Assembly (NCBI GenBank): GCA_021399445.1
Contig: JAJTUQ010000003.1
Span: 3,596,001 to 3,660,000 of the forward strand
Source of the DNA: Xylogone sp. PMI_703
Lineage: Eukaryota; Ascomycota; Leotiomycetes
Reading direction: 5' to 3'
DNA: 64,000 nucleotides
Both the position numbers and the translations under genes were made by a program. Positions 1-11,886 of this stretch are shown in pieces (position 1 is the stretch's first letter; each line of letters starts with the position of its first letter). Under the pieces are notes generated by a model that ran no database searches, was not told where the DNA came from, and saw only the letters and a list, made by a program, of their open reading frames with translations.

Positions 1-2037
1 TATCTCGCAAGGCTTGGATCTCATGGTTTTGAGCAAGGCGTTTAATAATCTTGGGTTTGATCTCGGTAGGATTTGGATCTTGCATGCCATGTTGACTTGG
101 GGGTCCCATGCCTCCTACAGTGCTTCCTTGAAGGCCATTTGAAGCAGCCATTAATCCCGCACCTGTACCATCCGAATTTCCTGCTGCACCCTGTGAATAC
201 ATCATGAGCCATTTGTAATGTTCCTCAGCGTAGTGCTCTTTCAGTTCCTTTGCTGCGGCCCAGTCAACATTGTCCCGAGCAACAGTTCCAAGGTCGGTGC
301 CTCGATCGGCCTCAACGATAACAAGATCTCCTGGCTTAACCGATAAACCAGTGCCTTCTTGAACATAGAAGACATCGGCACGAGAGCATTTAAAGAGAAC
401 GATATATAGGAGCTGGTTTTGGCGTGGCTGCGGGACGCCATACATATTACGATGTGGAGAAGCAGGCCGCACCCCGCTAAATTGGCCTGGAATATTGTAA
501 GACGAAGTCGTCGTAGTTTGGTAAGAGGGCGTATTGTAGGTCTCGATATTTCGAGGTAATGCCGCTAATCCACCGAAGTATGAGGCCGCTAAATTCCAGG
601 AGTATGAGCATATCTTGTACCTATAGAAATCCAAGGAGGGAAGGGGAATGACCTACCGTGATCATTGATTGAGTAACTAGGTGTTTCTTGATAGCGCATC
701 TGATAGTCACTCGGAGACAAGCTGTCTTGAACATTACTATCTTGATTGGCCAATGCATCACCTGCAGAGCTTATTGAGCCCTGTCGAGTTATTATATCTG
801 CAAATGAATGGCGCCTGCTTTGTGGTATATCTTCGAGCCCGCCAAACCCCAGAGAGCTCTGCCAGTATGCCTTTTTGACATTTTCAAGCTTTCTGTTTTC
901 CAAGTGGCCATAAGGCGAAACACGCGAAGTCTGGCCCGTTCCATATTCACTGAGTCTTCGAGCAAGTTGGCCACCGGAAGTGATACCCTGGAGTTCGTGT
1001 ATCTCATCAAGCTCATCAATTGCGTAGTCCGACTCTTCCCGTAGAGGATCTTGCAGGCCATAACCATTTGCCAAAGGGTGTGTAGCTGTCGTAGAAGCAC
1101 GGCGGCCAAGGCGAGATTGATACTGTTGCTGTCGCAGAATAGCATTTTCTCTGGCCAGTAACTCGATGGTCTTGGCTTCATTTGACTGGACACGTGTATC
1201 ATGGTTAGAACTGTCGGCGCTTCCATCATCGTCGTCATCGACTTCTTTCAGTTTACCCAGACCCATTCCATCATTAGACATCTCACTGAGCATACTAGGA
1301 CGGGAAGGTCTATGCTGAAGACCAGGGTGTTGCATTGGCCTTCCTCGTCCGGTGAACGCTGTAGCTGCTCCAGGGGCGCTCATACCGGCCTCAGGTTCAA
1401 GCTGACCCACAGAATAGGATTGCGAGCGATAGGTCTTCGGTGTAGGATGGAGAGGAATGGCAAATGGAATCTGACTGGTCGCCTGCTCTCGCTGTGCCGC
1501 TCCAATATCCGCAAAGGAGACTGGCGGATGCGTGGAAGTTGGCGAGGGCAAAACTTCAGTCAACCTAGATGGAGGCTCTTTCCTGCCTTCGCTGTTCCAA
1601 ATACCACTGCTCCATGGAAAGGATGTCGGACCTGTATGGCCTCGTCCAATACCAGAGCTTCCGGAACCTTGTGGAGCATGAGATGCCCACGTAGCGGACT
1701 CAGCGGAAGGCGTGCTAGGATGGGAAGTAGTAGGCGACATAGAGCTGCTTGCGAACGAACCTTTCCGAGGTTGGTTCACAGATTGCGTCGAAGTATCATT
1801 CAACCATGAAGCGCGGCGAGTTGGCTTTTGCGGCGCAACTGCGGGTTGATGGTGATCTGATCTGTGACTATCCGGCTCGTCATCTGAACTAGCCAACGCT
1901 TCGGAGTCCGGCGTAGATCGTCTAGCATTGAACTTGTCGAGCAATAGTGAGGGCGCGTTTGAAATGAGAGTGGAAGAATTAGGTTGACCATTCTTAACCG
2001 CACTGGGTAGAACTTTTGAACTACCGGTAGACGTCAT
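1..2037 (-). CDS. PSP1 C-terminal domain protein, 3' part missing (left window edge)
   Basis: Two exons are seen: 2037-657 and 588-1, joined across a 68-bp intron (589-656, donor GTAGGT, acceptor TTTAG). The join keeps frame, and the downstream reading stays open to the window edge. The first ~460 residues are Ser/Pro/Gln-rich and low in complexity. Exon 2 carries the PSP1 C-terminal domain, recognisable by FKCSRADVFYV, GDLVIVEADRGTDLG and DNVDWAAAKELKEHY. Family members include yeast Psp1 (a suppressor of DNA polymerase mutants) and related fungal RNA/P-body-linked proteins; the biochemical role is unsettled. The start at 2037 is the first ATG (MTSTGSSK). A TTGATACAG string just upstream could be the acceptor of a 5'-leader intron. 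The C-terminus lies outside the window. Confidence 0.9.
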
Positions 2038-5000
2038 ATTTGCTGTATCAATCTAGTTCAATCTTGAAGGGTTGCGATGAATAAAGGTGAGTATGATTCG
2101 TCTCTGGAAACGATCTGAGACGGAAATCTCTGTGCACAATGCGCTTTGAGCTTTGTGATGTTTACAGAGAATATGTCTATACAAGCAGTTAGCATGATAC
2201 ACACACCGTCGTAAAAACGCGCAATATACTCTGACCTGCAGTTGTTTCGTAATAGAGCTCGATAGGTTTTGGGAAGTTTGTATTGTAGATTTTGTGAACT
2301 TCAGATAGCTAAGTAAACGCCGAGCAATAACGTCGCCGAGCTTAATGTTCGGAATTAGGATCCTGGTTTCTCGGCCTTAGAAAAAGCCTGAAAACGATTC
2401 TGTGATAATAGTAATAACAATGGAAAGAAAAGAAGTTGCCCCAGTGGATATCTTCACTGTGTAACCTGCGAATCACACCATGGTTAGCATCTCTATTGCC
2501 AAAGTTATGCGAGGTTGTGATGTAGATAGACGATAAATCTCATAGATTTAAAATAATATTTGAGGAAGAGAAGACTATCCCAGTCATTAAAGCCATGGGA
2601 GCCTAAATCAACAAAGGAATACTGCAGTGAGATCGACAACATCGCCGCGCAGTGAATGTATACGATGGATTGGCACGTGCGGCTGAGATTAGACACATCT
2701 GTCTACCATAATATCACTCGATACTTGCTGGAGTAGAGGGCGGGCGAAGAACTGCAGTCCATCCATTCCATCCCTTGTCATGCTTTGGGAGCAAGTAAAG
2801 CGGAAGAGAAACGGTGCTCCACTCTGGTATTCGGACTACCTCATCCTCCCTAACCCAGAATTATAGCAGGTATGTCTTTTGCCACGTGTGAAAAGGTAGT
2901 ATCACCTGCGCGAGGAGGCGAGGAGACAAAAAGGGAACTCGAGTCAACTCACTGGAGATTGCTGAAGCGGGATTAGGCAGTAAGAGAAATTGGGCTTTTT
3001 TTTTTCGAAGTAATGGTATCTGCCGAGGTTATAACTGTTAGCATTCAGCATACGCATGGCCCTTGAGAAGCTAGATTATGCTGCCTCAATCCCAAGATCG
3101 CAACCTTACCTTGAGGGTGTCACAATTGGATGGTCGAGTTTGAAGAGCTACACTTGAATAGCTTCACAGCTCTACAACTCTCTCCACCTCGCAGCTAATC
3201 GTTCCCCGACTTTCTCGTCAGTGAGTAGCGATAATCAAGGAAGCAAGAGTTGCTCCAGAGCCTTCTGCGTCAAACCAATATCGAGAAGGCTAAGTTTGCC
3301 CAGGCTGTGCGAGGCCCATTGTCAACGAGGTCTATATGGCAATAGCCAGGCCCAGAAGCGCCGTGGTGGACGGTTCGCAGATACACGCAGGAGCTCAGAA
3401 GTGCACAGAAATGCCGCGCAGAGCAAGTTTGAAGCCGAAGAAAAGCAAAAGGTGATGCACAGCGTTCGTGACGAGTGGTGAGATGTCTGGCGTGGAAGGG
3501 TTAAGGTGGTTGGAACGGCTTTGGGATGCGGGGAAATGCGACACGAGACTTGGGAAGCTCGCCTCGAACGGGTCGAACAGCAGACAGGCGACGGCAGCTC
3601 AGACGGCGTAAAGCGGTGGGGTTCAAGGAAGTGGGGCCGGGAGCAAGAAGCACCAAGAGATTGGATCTGTGGCAGAGCGCGACGGCATTCGACGAGAAAA
3701 TACTCGATCGAAAAAGGGACGCTGGAGAGAAAGGGCAAGACGGGAGGGATTGGATTTTGGGCGGGAAGAGGAGGCGAAAGAGGAGAAGGAGCAGAAAGCA
3801 GTTGGGAAGTGTTTGCGAGTTGAGAGCGTGATGCTGGTGGTAGTGGGTGGTGGCCAAAGGGTGGCCAGTGGCATGCTGGGAGTGCTGGGATTGCTGGGTG
3901 CTCTGAGTGCTCTTGGGTGCCGGTTAGGTGCTAGGCCCGGCAACCTGACAAGGCTCCCAGGCGACTAAGGAGACGTGCCGTCCGCGCTGTATGGCTAGAG
4001 CTTTCCCCAGTGCGTTCCTCCTAGCGGCTGCATCTGCGTCTGTTGCTGCTGTTGCTTTCTGCTGCGTCTGCTTCCTTCTGACGAGCTCTCTTCCCTCTCT
4101 GCCATGCAGCCAAGTGGGCTTTGGAGTTTCGGGCTTACAGTGGCTGGCCAGGGCGGGTGCTGGCCTCTGCGCTAGAGCGGGCTGGGGCACTGGCTGGACT
4201 CTGCGGATGCTGCTTCGAGCTGTGGTGGTCGAGGAAATGAATTGTTCCATGTCGAGTGCCGTTGAGGTTACAGCCAAACAGCGGGCAGCGAGCGGGGCTT
4301 CGAGGGCCCTGGCGAAAACTAAGGTAAGAAATGGGAAGGGGTCCTTGGCGGCTTTAGGGGTTGCAGCACGGGGAACTGAAGGAAGGGGCAAGAGAGAGCA
4401 CGACCACGACCGACCTCGACTACCTTTCCGCCTCCATGCCCAGTCCTCCGTAGTGCCCACCACGACCAGACCAGGCGATTGATCGGCCCATTCGCTCTGC
4501 GTGCTGCTGCGACAGTACGGACTCCCTCTGTTCATGCTCTTTCTGTGCTGCTGGGTCCGTGAGGACACAATTTCATCTGCATCTGCATCTCACTTCCGGC
4601 AGAAAACTCCCTTCAAGCAAGTATGGACGGCGGAAGTAACGTTAAGAGATACAGCAACCAGGGGAGTCCAGAGCTGCCGCCGTCGTCATCTTGCAAGGCC
4701 AGAGCAAACAGTACTCCGTCGGTAAGATCCACATGCTGTCTGGATTCTATATCCATCCCTCCACGGCACTACTGTGAGTAATGATGGCTCGCCGGTCTGG
4801 CTGTCTGGGTCCAAGGTTCTGCGGTATTGTGGTGTCATGGTGGCTCTGCAAATTGTCCGGATGGAGGTTGCACGACGGATTAGAGATCGCCTTGGAGGGC
4901 TTGGACACGCCAAGAGTATCGCATGGCAAAAGCGATGCTGGCCGTTCGCGGGGCAGAAGCCCTGGAACTTATCCAAAGAGTTAAGTTGATCTGGCCAGAT

Positions 5001-5500
5001 CTCCCAAGGCATCGATCTCGGGGCAGAAAAAGCAATTGGTTGTGATTCCTGAAGAACGAGGCATCGCAACCTCAATTGTGATGACTCCGGTACCAGCACT
5101 CGTGGATAGCATATGCTGGCTGTGGCGCAATCTCGTGAAAATGCTCAAGGAGGTGGCAATTAGAATAGCATACGGTTTGTCGGCCCTGTTGAACAGTTGA
5201 AACGGCCCATGGTGTTCACGATGGCACTTACCACGCGCAATCAGAAGGAGGATGGGCTGGAGAACCCTAATTGGACATTCCTATCCCGCCAGTCCGCCTG
5301 CATCGATTTTCCGCTAAACCCCAGATTTCGTTTAGCAAGCTACACCTCCGCCTCCTGCGCTCAACAACGGGCGTGTTCATGACGGCCCCTCGGTACGGTA
5401 TGACACAGCACAGCTGTTGATCCAGGCATTTCCCGCGACACAGCATACCTGGCAAGCCCTGCGAACTTGGCAATCCATAATGATGTCAACTTTCTCCCGG
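2038..5500. other. GC-rich non-coding stretch, probable promoter and long 5' leader of the PSP1 gene
   Basis: No conserved protein is visible. Several open frames of 60-210 codons occur on both strands between 3.2 and 5.4 kb. They overlap each other and are low-complexity or Arg/Ser/Pro-rich, as expected by chance in GC-rich DNA. Read on the minus strand, 3500-3950 is markedly C/T-rich, like fungal transcription-start and leader regions. I infer that the PSP1 transcript may begin here and carry a long, perhaps spliced, leader. A poly-T run lies at about 2996-3006. Confidence 0.45.
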
Positions 5501-6314
5501 AGAGTCGTCCAGGTCTGACAAGTTAGCATGTGCACACAAGTGAGCTCAGTGAGGTATTACAATTGAGTGCACAGTAAGTTGCAAGAGCAACTCAATTTGC
5601 TGAGCCTTTCCAGGGATGCCGGGCTGGCCGGCCCCTGACACTTGCAGCCAGAGTGCTTATTGGCGTTGCCTTTGATGTTGCTCATTGATCCGTTATGCAG
5701 AGTGAGCCCCCGTGATCCATCGTCGATGGACAGCCTGTTTTCTCGACCCGATGATTGGAGCAGCGATCTGAATCATTGTTCATATATTGAACTACTAGGA
5801 ATATCGTAACCAAAATGCGGGGAAGCGGGTATTACATACACGAAAATCTACTTCAGTATCCAGCAGACTCAGGATGCGTCCTGTACAAGTAAACTGTGCT
5901 AAGACAGGATGGTAGTACTATGAAGAGTTGAACATTTTAACACAATACTGGCTCGAGCCTGGTAGACAACTGCCGTAAGTTATTGTTTCTTTCTTTTAAA
6001 ACGTTTCTTCCGTATCTCCCGAGATAGCTTAGGCAGGGGTGGTTTCGGGTTATCCTTCTCACTCACGTAAGGCTGTGGCATCTCACTCTTCCTGTTCCTC
6101 TAACTTCGCTTTCAAATTCATCAACCTCCATCCACTCCATCTTCCCCCTCCTGGTATATCTCATCGATCATTTTATCTCTCTTAATTTGCAATTGAAATG
6201 AACTTCGTTGAGTACGTTAATGTTATACCTATTCACGTTCCATGTAATACTCAATTGCACTTTCGGCACAATAATGCTCGAGTTGCTGGTTTAACAAACC
6301 TTACAATGCTTCAA

Positions 6315-6358
6315 GAATACAGTTTCACATGGGGGTTTTGAAACTCAACGCTGTATTC
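6315..6358. repeat. imperfect hairpin (8-bp outer stem, 5-bp inner stem)
   Basis: GAATACAG at 6315-6322 is the exact reverse complement of CTGTATTC at 6351-6358. Just inside, TTTCA (6323-6327) pairs with TGAAA (6339-6343), leaving a 7-nt bulge on the 3' side. Function unknown. Confidence 0.5.
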
Positions 6359-7220
6359 CTCTTATTGAATTACATATTTGAGTATATCTCTAACAATCTT
6401 AACTCATACTGAAAAGAAATCACTGCCATTCTCATCAGATCTCCGGTGTACTGGGATCAAAAGTGCTTCTCATCTGATATATACATAATCAGTCCTAAGG
6501 TATCATAATTTATACAAGCGTGCTATACATAATGCCGCCTATTTCTGATTTAACCACCGCTAGATGTACTCACAATCGTAGGATTGAAACTACTGCGTTT
6601 GGCTACCTTGGAATGATGGCTTACAGCCTTTCACATCGTTGCTATTATTATGGCCCTTTTCAATATTTACAATCTTTGAGAATCTCAATAGTTAATACAT
6701 ACTCGTTGCTGTATATCATATTCACTGTAGAAAGACGATGCTTGTTGGTGAGATAATTATTTAAGCTATGAGGAGTACCAAAAACAGCAGGAAGCGATGT
6801 TCTAAAATAGTATGACTGTGGAATAGGACAAAAAACGTGGCATCTATGGAGAATGGCTGGATATAAATACATATAGACGCTTTGGTTCTAGAATAGAAAT
6901 TTTTCCCTTCTATGCTATCAACGCCTTTGCAGAGAGTTCTGACGTTCTTCCTTCAGAAGCTGTTCAGCTCCTAGCTTATTTCATTCCCTTACAACACTTC
7001 ACAAGCAGATTTCAACAAATATCCACAGCGGAGCCAAGTAGCTTTCTGCATGTGAAAAGCAAGATTCTAAAAGCGATTATCTTATCAGTTGTAATTTAGC
7101 CTTACAGTCAGCTTCAGATTAATTCATTCTAATCGGCACCTGTACGGAATACATGATCTTATCAGGTGGTGAGGGTATCAGAAGTAATACCAACCGAGGA
7201 GGGGGATGTAAGAGAAAATG

Positions 7221-7241
7221 ACTATGGCACCTAGCCATAGT
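7221..7241. repeat. perfect 8-bp hairpin, 5-nt loop
   Basis: ACTATGGC (7221-7228) is followed by ACCTA and its exact reverse complement GCCATAGT (7234-7241). It lies in the AT-rich gene-free stretch, and no gene end is nearby to make it a 3'-UTR element. Confidence 0.5.
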
Positions 7242-7973
7242 GCACTTATCACAGCCCGACGATATAGATATCACTTTATTACGCACTCTGGCTGAGTGTT
7301 TAGGTTTTTAAATACAGTCTATGTGTTCTCATGAAGCTTCATGATCTAATTAGGAGAAAAGAAACTTTTTAGTCCCCAGCTGGAAATGCTCCAGTTACAT
7401 CCGCTCCGAAGAGGGTTATGATTGATTCTGACATCCTTGTTCTTCGTGGTTATGTCTCCCATGGATATACCTATCGTTAGACGATGATATCTTCGTAGTA
7501 ATGCCAAGTCACATCAAACACGCATGACATGCTTTCTCGTATATCAAGCACGTTGCGTACTAACCCGATTGATGTCTTCATAAATTTGCCCTACCTTCCT
7601 CTGCTGCATATATTGCACAAAACCTAGCTTTCAGGACAACCCTAACATTTCGACTGATCCCACTTTCGTACTTCAACAGAGTAGTCTCGCTGATAAACAG
7701 CCCCGTACAAAATGAATCTGCTTCTAGGCATCAATGTACGGATTTGAGAGAGAATTCGAGCCCTGGATAAGGTATATGGAGCACTTTGATACTTATAGCA
7801 GAATAATCGAGATTGCTTTAAGCATCCTGAATATAGATACCCATCGATACGATATTATCATATTGCAAAAAAAAGAAAAGAAAAAGAAAAATGAAAAAGC
7901 ACAATAGAGTTCAAAATGGCAAAAGAGTTGGGGCCATGCAGCTATTATTTTGTGCTGCACGCCCTACATCTCC

Positions 7974-8000
7974 CCTAACTGTATGCTGAATACAGTTAGG
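7974..8000. repeat. perfect 11-bp hairpin, 5-nt loop
   Basis: CCTAACTGTAT (7974-7984) and ATACAGTTAGG (7990-8000) are exact reverse complements separated by GCTGA. It has the same stem/5-nt-loop design as the hairpin at 7221-7241. It could be an RNA structure or a remnant of inverted repeats. Confidence 0.55.
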
Positions 8001-10500
8001 ATTGGCATTTACCTCCTCGCCCAGCAACAGGTCGACCTGACGTTACACCATCACGGCACTCACTGCTGCTTTGTTGTAAGGTGGTTGCTTATTTGGGTAT
8101 ATATAGAAGCCAAGTCTTTTCAAAGGGACGCTAGTAGGCACTCTAGAGAGGGATAACCTCAGCCTCGCCTGAGAAGCGATTACTAAGATTTATATTTCCA
8201 TCACAGATGCCGTCTCTTAATGGTTACTCGATATTCAATTTAGTGATTTCTCCTGTAGAAGGTGGGGCCAATGCTCTGAAAAGCAGATCTAAAATGAACT
8301 GACTGAAGAAAGCGTGACAGGTTGTAGCCCGCATCCGATGTAAAATGACATTTTTAGAAAAGGGCTAGCAACTCAAGTTGAGCTTGAAGTTATGGAATAC
8401 CATTGATAAGAAGTATGGTCCATCGATTCTCGAATGTGGCAGGAATCACAGCACCTACCTGAACAAGAGACAGAGCCTCGAGAGCAGTTAGACAAGATGT
8501 TTTTCTGAACAGAGCACGAAGTCAAACCACAATATATGTTTGATATGGGCCTGCTATCGCTGTAACGCAAGTGTGGTTTTGATGATACAGAAGAGGATAT
8601 GCTTAGTAGAGATACTGGATGTCCCTACTGGCATAGCCATAATGCGTGCTCTTCTAATGACCATTAGTCCCACTGATCTAGAAAGATACAGAGAGTATTC
8701 TATGGCGGGGTAGATCATTCATATATGTTTCTAGAAATCTGTACCTTGAAGAAATTGATTTATTGTTCATTGGATAAATCAGAGGCATAAAGGGAAAAAA
8801 AGGAGAATCTATCTTGGTTCTTTAATGAGAATTTATTCACTCGTGGCATGAAGAAGCAACTTTCAGTGTGCTTAAAGAAATTGCGTGTATTAGGATTTTG
8901 ACTTTATCAAAAATTTACACTTACAGTAACTTCTCACCTATTAAAGTTGACATTGATAGAGAACTTGTAATGGTTTGGATAGATGGATGGACTGGTTGAT
9001 ACTCTTAGCTGTATCTATAAACTCTTTACAAGCCTCCAAATTGCTTACTTTAGATGCAGCTAGCACGCTGCGCTATAGCTCATAGTTTATAAAGCCTCTA
9101 GAAACAACTAGCAAGATCAATCTCAATTGACACATTTAATAATATCGTCTTATAAAGCGCACAATGAAAATACTCACCACGATGCTGAGGATGGCGAGGA
9201 GTGTATCACAGTTCTGTTGAATAGGATTCTGCATTGTTCTAACTAATTGGGCACGAAAGAGCAAAACGCAATAGGCGTACAGTTTTGAAATCAACTTGGA
9301 CAGATCCAAGATACTCAATCCTAGGGCAGGAATATAGAACAATTCAAGTTCTATTGCGAGATGCCAAATGTGGTAAGGATAACCTTACAAGACGGGCTAG
9401 ATTGGAATGCTTAGACTGTACAGTACGCAGGATGCTGCAGACGCTCGGCCCACTTGACATGACGCAGAGTTATCAGTGTCACCTCCACTTTAAGGTACCG
9501 GTACAGTATCTAAATTTACTCGGGCTGTTCTCTGGAAATGGAGTTTCTGAACATCTGCAACGCAAATATCAGTACGCATGATTCTCGGATATATGGAGAC
9601 AATTGTTCATGCGGGGCTAGGAAATCTCAGTAATCTATACTGTAGCAATTGGCAGCTCCCTTTGGCGTCTTGCAGGTCAGGTGCAGTTTGACGAAGAGGC
9701 AGGAGGGGTAGACAGACGAGGGTGAAAAGCGGTCTGCGCTCTACCCAGAACTTACCCATGGAGATGCGAGCACCCCCAGTGCCCATTACTCCATAACCTC
9801 GGATTCTGCTGTGGGTAATAGGTGAACAAAGCAGGAGACGCAAGTAACATCTCCGTGTAATCCACTGCTTTGTAGATCTTTGACAGCTATACCGATGATA
9901 TGGTATACTCAACGGGGCCGTACGGTCGGTATCCCTCACAAAATGCGACTTGGACTGTGCTTGGACTGAAAGTCTGTCTCGTCTGTCCACCAGTCTCGCC
10001 GTTCACACAGCCATGGATGCACTCTACCAAATGCGGATTTGGCTTGTCCAGGTACGGATAAAATAACAGCCAACTTTCCTGTAGAGAGTTTGGGCATTCG
10101 ATAAAACCATTAATTAGCTACCCCAAATATACAGTACCCAATGGGCACCGATAATGAGTATCCTTAATCCTAGATGTTGGTAGCAGACTGTAGTTGGATG
10201 ATGACTGTGCTATCTAGAGAGCTGTTTTCTCATTCTCTACCGGGCACATACTTGTATATCTGCCGTTGTGAACCTGATAATTATACACAGTAGCAATTCC
10301 TTGGAGAACCCTGTATATTGTGGTATCCACCTGCTGTACCGTATAGGTTTACCATTTCCATAGAGATGGCATTGTACCATTAAGCCATTGTGGGACCAAA
10401 CACTCGGATGGGGCTTGATGGGCTGGATTTGTTTGCGAGTCGACGATAACTTGGTCGGCAGGCTTTATCCGACATTCGATGCCGTCAGACGGTTCGCTCT

Positions 10501-11886
10501 CCTCTATTTGCCAAACTAGAAAGGTAGAGTATATGGTGGCTTGCTGTGCTGCTACATTGCAGTGGAATGGATGCTACGCGCTTGGTTTCTTCGTAGCATG
10601 ATGGCACTCATTGCAATCACTACCACTATCATGCGATGTGATGAGGAGACTACTGTAGGTCCCTTGCTGAGCAGGAGGAAGCGAATGGTCAACGAGACCG
10701 AACCCAAGGGACCCAGGGCCGTAGACACGGCTACGGTAGCTGCTGCAATACCACATCGAGAGTACACGGACGGTGCAGCGCCCATGCCGCATGGTGGTTC
10801 TGTAGTTAACTTATTTTAGGTGACGTTCGAGGATTATTAACTAAATTTTGGCCAGGGACGTTTATTTCATCTCCCACAGACTCAAACCTCAAAGCGCTGG
10901 GCTCGAGCAGCAACCAGCTCTCCCGCATTCCCATCCAGATGCTGTCCCGACAGCACGGGAACAAGCCCCAATTGCCCACGGGAGGAACCGCACCCTTTCT
11001 ATCGTTTCGGCCGGGTCGCTTGGTGATCCGGATCAGAGCATTTGCTGTCAGCCGGCAGAAATGAGGTACGCCGCGCTGCCCAACCTGTAGCCAATTGTCG
11101 ACCGCACGTGTCGCGGCAATGGTTCAACAGCAATGATGCCGCAACTGAGGCCCGGTGTGCTGCCAACCAACCGCTCAGCGCACCGAGTGCTCCAACTGCT
11201 CCCCAGAGGTCCCAGAGGCCCCAAAGGGCTGCCGTGGAGCAGAGCGCCCTCTGCCGGTGCGATGGTGCCTCTGTAGCTGGCTGCCGTTCTGCCTCGTAGC
11301 GCTTGCGTTATTGGATAAACACGGCGGTTCCGTATCAGAGCTGATCCAGTTCTTGCTAAAGCTTGCCCGTAACTGCGTGCGCATTGGAGTGCTGCGCCGA
11401 TAATACAATATATCAGGATCCTGTCTCTCCACCCACTTGCAGTTCTCTTTTGTGTCCCAAACCTCATGGCCACTGGTCGAGAGTCGGCAGTGGGAAAAGC
11501 TTCTGTGTTCTGAGTGGGCACCGTGCGGCTCCAGAGAGGACCCCGACTGAATTACTCGCGGTCAGCACCACCAACCTAAAGTTGAACTATTATTATTGCA
11601 CCCTTTTTTGCTGGGACCCTCCTACCCGGTAGATGACGCCTCCATCTTGGCTTGCTCATCTCCTCGTCGACGCTGCCCTCAGCTTTCGTAATGTAGCACT
11701 TCTTCCATCAGCTCCAGACCGCACTTGAGAAGAACATCTTTTGAACTCGTCGACGGCAACCTCGCTTCGTGGAGACCCCGTGGCAACCTGCTGGTGCTTT
11801 GGATGCAGATGCTGGAGTAGGCCAGTCCACGGCGCAGCTCTAAATCAGTGAGTGTCCGGACAGGGAAGCTGCCAGTAGCAGGTATC
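10501..11886. other. GC-rich upstream region of the RasGEF gene
   Basis: Composition shifts back from AT-rich to GC-rich at about 10.5 kb. Open frames here are short, overlap on both strands and match nothing I recognise. The last 250 bases are pyrimidine-rich and probably contain the core promoter and 5' leader of the gene starting at 11887. Confidence 0.5.

Larger units (their letters stand above)
5501..10500. other. AT-rich gene-free stretch
   Basis: No open frame in this 5 kb resembles a known protein, and no spliced conserved gene could be assembled on either strand. Visible structure is limited to several perfect short hairpins (6315-6358, 7221-7241, 7974-8000), an A-rich purine run at about 7865-7901, and a C/T-rich leader-like segment ending at an ATG at 6198. 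There are no terminal repeats, transposase or reverse-transcriptase motifs. It may hold regulatory DNA, non-coding transcripts or a decayed element. Confidence 0.5.

Noticed and set aside
589..656. Reading the PSP1 gene through to a stop at 589
   Set aside because: This segment has intron signals, and removing it restores a long frame with the PSP1 domain.
3221..4725. Several open frames of 80-210 codons on both strands
   Set aside because: They overlap each other in GC-rich, low-complexity DNA, show no domain or splice support, and look like chance frames over a leader or promoter.
11848..11886. In-frame GTG start upstream of the RasGEF ATG
   Set aside because: Nuclear fungal genes start at ATG; the first ATG is at 11887.
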